Positions 48,725 to 58,223 of a stretch of DNA of 64,000 nucleotides are shown here, in pieces. The DNA is from Physcia stellaris (taxonomy: Eukaryota; Ascomycota; Lecanoromycetes; Caliciales; Physciaceae). The notes beneath the pieces are model-generated. The model was not told the origin of the DNA. It worked only from the letters and a program-made list of their open reading frames with translations, and ran no database searches. The position numbers and the translations under genes were made by a program. Location: positions 558,001 to 622,000 of the forward strand of contig JABSSW010000014.1 in assembly GCA_018902385.1 (NCBI GenBank), read 5' to 3'. Every line of letters begins with the position of its first letter. The first letter of the stretch is position 1.

Positions 48725-50590
48725 TCAATTCTGTAGAAGATGACGAAGGGGTGTGCAAATGCACTGCATTCGGGTTTGCTTGTATCTCTGCTTGGACCAA
48801 GGGAGATCGGACGGCGGAATCCGATTTTCCTTGAGTGGCAGCGACGTTAGGGGCGACTCCCGCAAGCGTTTTTGCAACTCCTTGAAGACGGTATCAGAGA
48901 TGTATTCGCAGTAGTTGAGGTTACATTGGCGAGCAGTCTGGAAGCCATCTCCATCCGGGTCCTCGAAGTCCACTTTCTGGAGCTGGAAGGAACACCACTT
49001 AGGATTACCGTCGCTTTTGAAAACATAAAACCAAGCATCGTACCGTTGCATGGTAGTATCGTGCGCAGTAGAGACGAAGCGAATTCTTCTCTCCATCTGC
49101 TTCTCCGTTCCGTTAGTCTTCTGCAGGGCATAGTCCGCTTCGAGTAAAGGGATCATATTGTTTGCATTCTGTCGACTGGCAACTTTCATGCCTTGCAATG
49201 CTGTCTTGAATTCTAGGGTGAGAGTCGGTGCGAAGCTGCTCCCGTTCGTGTATGGGGATGTCATTTTCTCCAATTCGGCAGTTGTGAAGGCAGTCTCGTC
49301 AAACGCAATGCAGAGATCTGGTTTAGGGGTCGGCAACAAGCCCGGCTTCATGGATCCCGATCCATTCCAAGTGACATCATCGTGGTATACTAAGTTTTTG
49401 GTCTTTTGGTTGTTGGTGACTAAATCCCGGGGTGGGAACAACATTGGCGATAACCTACATAATAGTCTATTAGTATTGATGTCCAAGTATAGACATGGAT
49501 AAGAAACGCAAGAATGCAAGTGGATGCTCTGTTGCCATGTACATCTTGAGGAACTTTGATACTTTGCGGGAATTTGCAGCACAAGCAAACGGTTGGGGCA
49601 GTCTTCTTTTCCATCTAACGGGTCACGGATTCGGTCCACTAGATGGGCGGAGATCCGTAAAGAGACAGAGCCTACCTCTTAGCTATTGAAGCTTCATTCT
49701 TAGTGTCCACCTTTGCCCGTGTGAGGTGGAAAGCTTGGCTGTCCGGCTCTGGAGAGTCACGTGCTTGAGCCATGACTTTTCTTAAGGCGTTTAGATCATT
49801 CTGATCTGGTCTCTCTAGACCATTGAGATCAAGACCGCAGTCTCGTAAACACTTTTCGTAATTGATACTAGCTGGCGCATAAGCTCTTGTCGAGCCTGAG
49901 CCATCGTCTGACAGCTGGCTTGCCGAATAGCTCCTCTTCGAACCCTTGGAAGACGAGAGGGCGGAGATACGGTGGTGCGGAGCTGAGTCTTTCTGTTGAA
50001 GGAACATTAATCAGCCTTTCCATCAACCAGAAGCTTTCACTTCTGAACGCAGAGTCGCTGCAGTGAGAATAGCTCTTTGGACCTCAAATCGCCAAGATTT
50101 GCCAGAGTACGAAAGAACATACCCTTGATCTCGCAGCAGATGTCTGGTCGGGGTCCGGCATAGTCTCTTGTAGAATGTCAAGATTCTTTCGTGTGAGAGG
50201 TTTGATAGCCTGGACGCCAGCAAACCCAAGAGTAGTCGGTTCGGTATCTTGCTCGCCAAGCCTGTTCCTCTTTCTCGGAGACTGTGGTTTGCTTGCTTCG
50301 GGTTGCGCCGCTTCGCTGTCGTCCTCTACTCGGCGTCTTTTCAGAGGCCTGTTATTTTGACCGGCAGTTTTTGGGCCAACGGCTTCGTTTGGGTTCGAAG
50401 GTCGCAAGCTGTTGGGTTCTTTTTCAAGATGGACTCCGGGCGATTGAGTAGCGGGCGACTCTGGTCGCTGGCGGAGACGAGTGGACCACTGATTGAGATT
50501 CAATGGCTTTGTTTGACTCTTCTTTGGCTGGGTTCTACTTTTCGTGACTCTGAATGAACGGCCTTGAACCCTAGTTCGACTTGGTGGCAT
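48725..50590 (-). CDS. DUF7924-like protein (PD-(D/E)XK-like core)
   Basis: Three exons on the minus strand (50,590–50,123; 49,992–49,676; 49,454–48,725), with introns of 130 and 221 bp, give 504 residues. The N-terminal ~150 residues are basic and disordered (PLKRRRVE and PRKRNRL, likely nuclear localisation signals). The middle has YAPASINYEKCLRDCGLDL, a family landmark. The C-terminal domain has PKPDLCIAFDETAFT, LTLEFKTAL and RQNANNMIPLLEA. The D…ExK…Q spacing resembles a PD-(D/E)XK nuclease-like fold as seen in fungal DUF7924 proteins. A nuclear nuclease-like or structural role is possible; activity is unproven. The 221-bp intron is longer than usual and could hide a small exon. Confidence 0.6.
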
Positions 50591-51385
50591 GGCTTCATAT
50601 ATCAGGTGCAGGTTTGGTGTTATGTCTGGGGCAGTGCTGAAGAGCGAACGGAGCAGCCTTGCATAATGCTTTACAAATATGCTACTGCTGCCTATACTAT
50701 CTTGGTTCCAACTTGATGAGCTCCATCGACTGCCAAGGAGACATGACATGGTCACTAGCGCTTAGCTCGGCGTTTAATTTAGACTTTTTTAGCCGAGCTC
50801 GGCTCTTGGCATCTTGGCAGATTTGATACGATCTCCTGGTCCGAGCTTTTCGAGTAGTGCCACATTCTAGGCCACAGTCGGCGCGTAGCGATCATTACAT
50901 GTATCCAGAGTACGATCGTCAAAAAACGCCCGTATCTATGCCATCAAATCTAACAAGAGGGTTGTCTTGATACATATCAAACGCTTATCTACTCTCCTAA
51001 CACACTTCTCACACCCTACACATGATCCCCGGGTTTCATGCAGAATGTATGCCCTCTTAGCTTTTCCCTGTTTTCTTGACGATATAAGATGGCGCAGAAC
51101 TCGCTATCTTCATCGCGCAAAACCATCGTGAATAGTGAATCTCTCTTAGCCCGCGTGACAATTTCGCCTTTTCCTCGGTTGTCTTTGTGTCTGGAAAACA
51201 AGCTCTGCAATCTGCTGGGAGGAAATTAAATGGTCGTGGCAGGGTTGAGGGTTCTAGAAAAGGTTTGAGGATCATCAATGGACATGGATATCGATTGCAA
51301 CAACAGCAGTCATGCAAGGGATGTTTATGACCCTCCATCTACACGAGCCACCTTCGGGCCTCTCAACCTTCCAAGCTAGAAAATA
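50591..51385. promoter_or_regulatory. Divergent intergenic region
   Basis: About 795 bp between the DUF7924-like gene and the Cys-x-x repeat gene, transcribed away from each other. No gene is recognised. The last ~200 bp before 51,386 should hold the repeat gene's promoter. Confidence 0.4.
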
Positions 51386-52540
51386 ATGCTCAGGTTTATG
51401 GCTCCCAGCATGACGAGCAGGACTCCTCTCCTCCAACTCCCTAAAACCACTCGTTCTCTGCCGCCCATTTATCCACACACAAGAGCGTTACACACCGTCT
51501 CTAAACAGAAGACAGCCCTCCTTGGCGGCATCCGGATACTCACAACAGCTCGACAAACCCCCGGCCAGAACCATGTCTTTCTTTCGCCGTTCAAGTCCAG
51601 CGGTCAGTTTAGAGCCTACAACAACAACAGCAACTGCGACGATTGCACGAACTGTACCAACTGCACAAACTGCGACGACTGCAGCAATTGCACGAACTGC
51701 ACGAACTGCGATGATTGCACCAATTGCACGGACTGCACGAACTGCGATGATTGCACCAATTGTACGGATTGCTCGGACTGCGATGGTTTGACCAACGCTT
51801 GCGGTGTGAAAGGTGTGAAAGCACAAGTGCTGAAGCGCAAGGGAGCAGAATACCAAAGCGACGCCACAGTCTCGAGTTCGCAATCTCAAGACGCCGGAAA
51901 CAACCGTGTCATCTCTGGTGCTGACGCCGACATCAGCAACATGATCCCAAAAAGCTCTGGATGGGGTAAGAGGGTGACCAGCGGTGATAATAAACGACAT
52001 GAAAGCCATATCGGAAACACTAAAGGCTGGAGCAGAAACATATCTCGATACTTCTCAAGCGCGAGGCACGAGCAGGGCGAGATCCACAACACCAATTGCA
52101 CCAACTGCAAAGATTGCACAGACTGCAAGAACTGCACAAATTGCACGAACTGCGCCAACAGCACCGACTGCACCGACTGCGCCAACCTCTACAACGCCCG
52201 CGGGCTGCAAGGCGTGCGAGCCTCCCGCCTGAGCTGGTGGGGCAACTACCGAGTCAGCGTCCCAACCCCCGACGGTGGTCGGGAGGCCATGGGCATGAGT
52301 GGCTTCAGTTTCAACATCAGCGATTTTGACGGTCGGAGTCTCGGCGCCGATTCTGGACTTGTTCAAGTTGGTGATGGGATCTATTTCCATGGGCAGAGGG
52401 TAGTTTTGAATGATGGGTTGGCGCGGGCGGGGAGGTTCTGGAAGTTGAAGGGGTGGGTTGTTGTTGGTGGGGTGGTGGTTTTGATGGTGTGGAGATCGAG
52501 ACGGAGGGCTCGTGATGAGAGGACGGAAGCGGGAAGTTAG
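51386..52540 (+). CDS. Cys-x-x triplet-repeat protein with C-terminal membrane anchor
   Basis: Single-exon frame of 384 residues. Residues 1–80 are rich in Arg, Lys, Ser and Thr and almost free of acidic residues, like a mitochondrial presequence. Array 1 (residues 84–132) has a Cys at every third position, 17 in all, mostly TNC, TDC and DDC triplets, with DDC recurring every 12 residues. Array 2 (238–265) has nine Cys in the same register. Each array ends in the same cap, xxL-xNA-xG(V/L)-xGV-(K/R)A. After array 2 come a soluble ~95-residue region (SFNISDFDGRSLG, DGIYFHGQRVVLNDG) and one hydrophobic helix (WVVVGGVVVLMVW) followed by RSRRRARDE. The pattern suggests a triplet- or 12-residue-coil solenoid with stacked Cys, able to bind metal or form disulphides. 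Function is unknown. Confidence 0.72.
   Translation: MLRFMAPSMTSRTPLLQLPKTTRSLPPIYPHTRALHTVSKQKTALLGGIRILTTARQTPGQNHVFLSPFKSSGQFRAYNNNSNCDDCTNCTNCTNCDDCSNCTNCTNCDDCTNCTDCTNCDDCTNCTDCSDCDGLTNACGVKGVKAQVLKRKGAEYQSDATVSSSQSQDAGNNRVISGADADISNMIPKSSGWGKRVTSGDNKRHESHIGNTKGWSRNISRYFSSARHEQGEIHNTNCTNCKDCTDCKNCTNCTNCANSTDCTDCANLYNARGLQGVRASRLSWWGNYRVSVPTPDGGREAMGMSGFSFNISDFDGRSLGADSGLVQVGDGIYFHGQRVVLNDGLARAGRFWKLKGWVVVGGVVVLMVWRSRRRARDERTEAGS
51635..51781 (+). repeat. 36-bp coding minisatellite (Cys array 1)
   Basis: About four 36-bp units, each four codon triplets starting TGCGACGATTGC or close to it, with synonymous and T/S/N/D changes between units. It encodes residues 84–132 of the Cys-x-x protein. 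Confidence 0.8.
52097..52180 (+). repeat. Degenerate 9-bp coding repeat (Cys array 2)
   Basis: Ten triplet units, nine with Cys and one AAC-AGC variant, encode residues 238–265. They are more diverged at DNA level than array 1. Confidence 0.7.
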
Positions 52541-52866
52541 AGGGAAGGATGAGAGAATAAGAAGACAGCGGAGAACTTGAGAGATGCAATTATCGAGACT
52601 ACGAGGAGAGGGAAAATGGCAAAAGAGAATTTGAAAAACGTATTGGGATACTGCATACTTTAAGAGAACTGGACTCTTGCTCTCGCAGCAAGACCTGAGG
52701 TTGAGAAGTGTTTGTACATCTAGTCTAATTACTCTGATCTGTCCAACGCCTGGAAATGCGACGCGCTCCCCTGCGCCTGGATGCAACGCTAGATCGTGCT
52801 ATAATTTACAAATCTGCCTTCAAGTGAGCTATACACTGACATCTCATCGAGTGTCCTCATCGAAAA
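52541..52866. other. Convergent intergenic region
   Basis: The 326 bp between the stop codons of two converging genes. It should contain both 3' ends; no distinct terminator motif was identified. Confidence 0.4.
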
Positions 52867-54244
52867 TCAAGCGGTATACTCCCCTTCGCCAACAAATAGT
52901 TCGTATGTTTTCATTTGCTTTAGCAGCATCTGGTAAAGCACCAGCATAGTGCTGCTCTGTACACTTGTCCAGACAAATCTTGGGCCCACGCCACGGAAGC
53001 AGCCCGCGATGCCTTCGGCCTTGTAGATGGTCTTAAGACCAGTAATCATAGAGGAGGTATCTAGCTTGACCGAGCCTGATTTTGGAACGGTAGTGCTTGG
53101 GGACGACGTTGATATTGATCTCCTCTGTTGTGAGGCATGCATGGTCTCCGCCACGCTAGCTCCGCTTGCCCTTGGAACCTTCTGCGCGTGTTGCTGCTGC
53201 GGGCTTGCCGTTGTCGTCGAGGATAGGACTGGTGGGGCTCCCAAGGGATTGATCTGTGTTTGAATCCTTGTCTTGACAACATCAAGCGGACACGTTATGA
53301 CTCCTGCCATACCCCCAGCTGTCGCCCCTGTTGCAATTTCCAGAGATAACCCTATATCTGTGCTTCCAGCCCATCTCATTGCTAACTTTCGCTCTTGCTC
53401 GTAGATTGCGAATTGAAGTGCCGAGAATGGAAGGTCTCGCCAAATCGTAGCTTCATAGCCATGAAACAGAGCCGAGACACCTTCTTGGCGCACGATGGTT
53501 CGAATGGCATCTAATGTCGATCGGTAATTGTAGCCGGACTTGAAGAAGGGATTGTTGTGGCGACCTTGGAGCTGGAGGCGGGTTTTGAGGACTTCAGATG
53601 GGACGTATACGACGGAAGCAGAAAGGTCGGCAATAAAACCTGAAGTAATCAGCCACTATCCACTTCGAAGTTCTAGGTATTCTCACCTCCGGCTAGATAG
53701 GCAAGAGAGGGATTTACCCCAGCATCTATCATGTGTCTCTTGCTGCACTCATAGACGCCGAAAAAAATAAGGGTGCCGGGGAAAGAACCCAGGAAAGCCG
53801 GTGTGACGCCGCTGTACAGCCCTCTTCTGATGCCTTCCTGGCGGAATATCTTTGAATAGGTGGAGTACAGTGAGGTGTATTTGGGAGGGATATGTGGATC
53901 ACCCTGTTGCCTTGTCTTGACCGTATCAATGGAGTGCATCAAGATATCTCCAATTGTACCTCCTATACCGCCAGCAAGCATCGACTATCGCTGATTAGCT
54001 TACTGGGCTCCTCAGAAATCCCCAACAAGTATGATCTTACGTGCAAATACGGCGGCCTGGCCTCCTCTTCCTCTTCCATTGTCGTAGTCTGCAATTTCCT
54101 TCTGTCCTTGGCGAAATGTGTAGCCTCGATCTCTCCATATTTGCCAACACCGAATGACCCTGTGGGACGCGTCTCATCAGATGGCGCAAATTGCTCTGAG
54201 GAGTTGCTATTGAAGAGGTTGGCAACACGAGAGGTCAAGGACAT
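52867..54244 (-). CDS. MME1: Mitochondrial carrier, MME1/YMR166C type
   Basis: Exons 54,244–54,041, 53,984–53,687 and 53,639–52,867 (introns 56 and 47 bp) give 424 residues. The three carrier repeats show SIDTVKTRQQ, PSEVLKTRLQ and PLDVVKTRIQ signatures. Long identical-looking stretches match the yeast YMR166C/Mme1 group as I recall it: MLAGGIGGTIGD, GLYSGVTPAFLGSFPG, GYNYRSTLDAI, RDLPFSALQFAIYE and GVGPRFVWTSVQSS. Mme1 is described as a mitochondrial inner-membrane magnesium exporter. The first signature has Ser in place of the usual Pro, as in that group. A Ser/Gln/Thr-rich insert of about 60 residues lies in the third repeat after the PLDVVKTR helix. The N-terminal 68 residues are soluble with a Glu run. 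Confidence 0.85.
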
Positions 54245-54863
54245 GACACTCCTTTGAGTCACCTATGGACGGACTTATGGAATGAAAGACAGGCGCGCCA
54301 TCGTTCTGAAGTACCTTATGAACTTGAAAGGAATCGAGGACAGGTCCTTCAAATGGGCAAATGTTCAAGGAAATGACGCTGCCTTTGTAGATTTCTTTGG
54401 TGCCTTGCCCATAACCCTGAACTTTTGCATGGAGCCTCAACCCTAAGCTGATATCGGTCAAAGAAGGAAAAAGAGGCAATGGCAGGGTGCAGACCGCCTC
54501 TCAAATAATAGATCTTGAGTCCTCTAAAAAAGAAGTAGGAGCCATCTGTGGTACTATATTCTATTGCAATTTGGGTATTGGTTCATCAAGCGCCTGCCAA
54601 TGCAAAACCGATTACTAGTACGTACATTCAGCCAACTATCGCCATAGTCCGACATAACTCGACCCATCCCTACGTGACAATAGGTAACATTCATGACAGC
54701 TCAGAATGAGTGTGCCGCTTGGGCCCTACAACGAGGGTGTTCGGATTCGTTTGAATGGCAACTTTTCATGACCCATGGCATATTAATCAAAAATCTCCGA
54801 TTATACAATCTCTGATGGACCGAGCTAGTCTGGGAATTGTTCCAGCTCGGTTGACCCCCAGCT
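54245..54863. promoter_or_regulatory. Upstream region of the carrier gene
   Basis: About 620 bp upstream of the carrier and downstream of the next minus-strand gene. No gene or distinct element is recognised; an antisense-like 90-codon frame here lacks support. Confidence 0.35.
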
Positions 54864-56484
54864 TCAATATGTCATGGAATAACGTCGATTGGTCTCATGC
54901 TTTGGCATCCGGCTAGGAGATTCGTTGTTATGCTTTGAGTTTTGACAGACATAGCTCATTGGATTGGCTGCGTTACTTGTAGCTCGAAGACTTGGGTTCC
55001 TCGCGGGCAAGTACCTGGGATGAACCCCATCATCTCTAGCAGGCTGATATTCCTTATCGATATAATCTTCATCACTTTGCAGCTGCTCAGATCTCGCCCT
55101 ACCATTGCTGGAATCCTTCTCGTCGATGTTTGGAACCATTTGGGAGTCCGATATCACTTCGGCGGGGGCGGGACCTTTGCGAAGTACACCAGGCGCCCTT
55201 TCATGACTAGGTTTCCTCAAGCCAAACACTAGAGAGGCTGCACTCTTAGCTCCCTCGACCCACCATTCCAGAGGCTCGGCGTATAGTCCATCATAGAACA
55301 TGACCACCCCTTCGCTAGCTCTCGGCTCAGGCGAGACACTCTGATGAATACTTTTCACTGGGGTGACGGGTGTAGAAGCCGGATAATCTACCTTCTCTGT
55401 GTTACTCGAGACAGGACTGAGGTTGTTTCCTTGTACAGTAGAGCTTTTCGGCTCCAAGTCGTAATTGATTTCACTGTCCAAATTCGAGATCCGGAAATGA
55501 TTACCAACTGGGCTGATTGCTTGCTTCCTTGTTAAACTTCTCGTCGGGTGATCATCCGGACTTTGGGTGGAGGTACGATTCAGGTTTTGTCGAGGCGTGG
55601 TATGCTTCAAGGAAGGAGACATCTCAGTCGCTGTGGCTGGATGGGGACTTCTAGATTTCGAACGCGATCCCCTTGGCGTTGAGCGTCGAACGTGCGCTTT
55701 TGAATCTAGGGTCGCCGGCGCCATGAAATTCGTGGTGCTGTTAGGCTTCGCTGAATAGTGGCACCAGTCCTTATCTGTGATCTTATCCGTCCAGTCTAAT
55801 TCGGCCCCAAGGTCTCCGACCATAGCAGCCTTTGCTTTAGCGCTGAGGACGGCGTCTTTATCTTTGTCCATCCAAGCATTTATAGAACAACCGGGAGCAG
55901 TATATGTGATTGTGACGATCCAGAGGCCGTACTTTTTCAGCTGATGACCATACACTTGATATAGCTGAGCCTTATTGCTCTCGATCCACTCCTTGAAAAG
56001 GCTTTCATCGTTGTAGGCCGTCACCTCTACTGGATTTCGGGCTATAAGCACGGCGCCAAACGATTTTTTGCTTTGATACTTGACGTGGGCGTCGGCACCC
56101 ACGGGAATGCCAAGGGCACTGCTCGGAAAACTGTTAGCATAGGTTTGCGGAGTAGAGCCCATCCGCGCAGAAAGAGACCTACGGTGTCTTTCCCGAAATG
56201 TCCACATTGAACATTCTGACGCCTTTAGAGCATTTAGGCTGCCATCGCAAGCCGATTGATTGCATCTGTGAGGGTTGTCGACTCAAAGGGGTCAAACCCA
56301 GCGCAGTACTGTCTTTGTCGCGTTTAGGTCTCAATCTTGCGATGAGATTCCATTTGTCATTCTGGTCAAAATAACCGCAACATGGCGGTTCAATATCTTT
56401 GTGGGCAATGGGCTGGTACATGGCCATGCCACAACCATGGTGTCTCATGTGCTGCCTGTAGACGTCGCTGAGATCTTCCGCCAT
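54864..56484 (-). CDS. Uncharacterised fungal protein with conserved N-terminal domain
   Basis: Exons 56,484–56,183 and 56,118–54,864, with a 64-bp intron (GTAGGT, GCTAACA branch, GAGCAG), give 518 residues. The N-terminal ~225 residues are globular. Its hallmarks are MYQPI…D-x-x-PPCCGYFDQNDKW (a start-of-domain motif of the form Y-x-P…GYFD…W), YQSKKSFGAVLIARNPV, FKEWIESNK and KYGLWIVTITYTAPGCSINAW. The rest is Ser/Pro/Arg-rich and low in complexity, probably disordered, with an EGAKSAASLVFGLRKPS segment. I recognise this as a recurrent fungal N-terminal domain without assigned function; some relatives sit near cell-death genes, but I cannot claim a pore-forming or other activity from sequence alone. 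Confidence 0.62.
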
Positions 56485-57058
56485 TTCTGAATGAGATTCT
56501 AATCGCGGTCCTGCGATGGAGGTGGATGGTAGAAAGACGGCGGTGCCTGGCCATGTTGAAGGGAGAGCCCATGTTCAGCGCTGGAGATACGAGTACGAAC
56601 GTTGAAAGAATGAAAAGTGTCCGAATGACCAGCCTCAGGTCAGCTCGGGTCATGCTCCACTCGCGGCGTTTCATTGGTTGGCCCTATCGGGATTATCCGA
56701 GGCGGATCTATATATAGCCTAAATATACCGAGGCTGATCCCTGGATCATACATACTAATCATGAAACCTCTCTCATCTTGGCATTGAATCTCGTATTCCG
56801 ACAGACATGGATACCTTGCGTAGAGGTTAGTGCCGGAGAAGTCCCCTTTTGACTTGACTTTTGCCCAATGTTAAGCCTATTCAAATGATCAGATGAGACA
56901 AGCGGGGAAAGCCAGAATCACATAAAGTCAAGAGCACTCGGCTAATCTTCTGAATGAGTCTCAATGGCAATGGAAACAGACTTTTGAAACTTAGCAGCTG
57001 TAGCATATTTCGATCAGATAAAAATATGGTGATAGTGTAAGCGTAGGCTTCTAGATAC
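56485..57058. promoter_or_regulatory. Intergenic region upstream of the uncharacterised gene
   Basis: About 570 bp. There is no supported gene; a 94-codon minus-strand frame (56,674–56,390) overlaps the start of the neighbouring gene in another frame. Confidence 0.35.
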
Positions 57059-57840
57059 CTACCATTTTGCTTCTTTTCTGGCCTGGAACGTCTTTAACAC
57101 GGTAACTTGCCGTTCCAGCGCGTGCAGCCATGTGTTCAGTTGCTCTTGCCCCTTCATTGGGTCTTCTGCGAGCTTCGCGTAGAAGTCTTTCTTGTATGGA
57201 GTTGCGGACATGGCAGCGCTGAAGATGGGCTTCACCATGAAGGAATGATGCGGTTTGAGGGTGTTGGTATATGCCGCTCGGAAGGACACGGATAGCTCGT
57301 CATTGGCATTGGATATGTTGTGTCTGAGAGCTTGAGCTGTGAAGTCAAGTCCGCTGTCCTTTTGCTCAGTATTTCGGCTCGCTCAAGTGACGGAGACACA
57401 AACTGACCGAACGAGCCATAACAGTCCCTCCGCAGCAGTGTGTTTCTTGGTTTTCAATTCATTTACCACCAAGCTCTGTAAGGTTTCTGACTCCATTGGC
57501 GCAGTGAGCTGGCGATCGCGGACTTTCTGAGCTCATGTCAGCATGAGGCGAGTTGAGCTGATCTGCATATGGTATGGACCTTGATATTGCCCAACATGTC
57601 GTTTTTGACCGGCGTGAATGCTACTGAGCCTAGAACATCTGAACATGATCAGCATTGTTTGGTAGAAAGAAAGCAAGGCCATCGCATACCGAACAAGGAT
57701 GTAAGTGATTCGGCGGCCTCCAAGAAATCGGATGTTGGAATGGCATTGTCATTCGTGGCATCAAGGGTGACGCCTGTGAAAGACTTCTTCAAGGTATCGA
57801 ACCAGGTACCGCCAGGAGGATAGGCTGGCTTTGAAGACAT
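57059..57840 (-). CDS. het-c2: Glycolipid transfer protein, HET-C2-like
   Basis: Four exons on the minus strand (57,840–57,690; 57,638–57,580; 57,526–57,408; 57,353–57,059), with introns of 51, 53 and 54 bp, give 207 residues, essentially the length of Podospora HET-C2. Conserved GLTP features are GTWFDTLKKSF near the N-terminus, the sphingolipid-site segment LFDVLGSVAFTPVKNDMLGN (Asp, Asn and Lys of the head-group site), EGLLWLVRGLDF (Trp for sugar stacking) and RAAYTNTLKPHHSF (the His of the site). It moves glycosphingolipids between membranes in the cytosol. In Podospora the het-c orthologue controls non-self recognition with NLR partners and is needed for ascospore maturation. It appears complete and functional. 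Confidence 0.9.
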
Positions 57841-58223
57841 TATGGATTGATATCACACGTCATGGAAGCCGACAGCTACCTTGTCTGTCATAGAGCGCTT
57901 TAGGAACAATGTTCGATCAGATACACCCCTTGCAGCCCCTCATCCCCCTCTTGGGCCCCGCACTTCCCCGCTAATCTGCCGATCCCGCGCTTCCGCTCGT
58001 TACCTTAAAGGTTAATTTTAAGGGTCAGTGGTCACCCTCAGCCAGATTCTCTGGGCGTCAAACCTTCTCGTTCACCTTTCCATTCGTAACTGCTGATACG
58101 TAATTGTTCTTGTATATATTCATTTGCCCTTCAGCCGTTCTTCAGTTACTTTTCTCGTCTCTTTACCGATTTGTACTTTCCTTCTGCAGCTTCCCTATCG
58201 TCAAGTTCTAGACGACCAGGCTC
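57841..58223. promoter_or_regulatory. Divergent promoter of GLTP and Spo71-like genes
   Basis: 383 bp holding both promoters. It has pyrimidine-rich tracts just upstream of the + strand gene (TTCTTCAGTTACTTTTCTCG) and TATATATT near 58,110, which may be a core promoter. Confidence 0.4.

Noticed and set aside
51488-52009. Antisense Val/Ala/Ile-rich 173-codon frame, superficially transmembrane-like
   Set aside because: It is the reverse complement of array 1, and its hydrophobic periodicity is forced by the Cys triplets.
52055-52786. Long minus-strand frame of 243 codons opposite the Cys-x-x gene
   Set aside because: It is the antisense of the triplet repeats (Val/Ala/Gly-rich) and has no domain. 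The + strand frame has consistent modules and caps.
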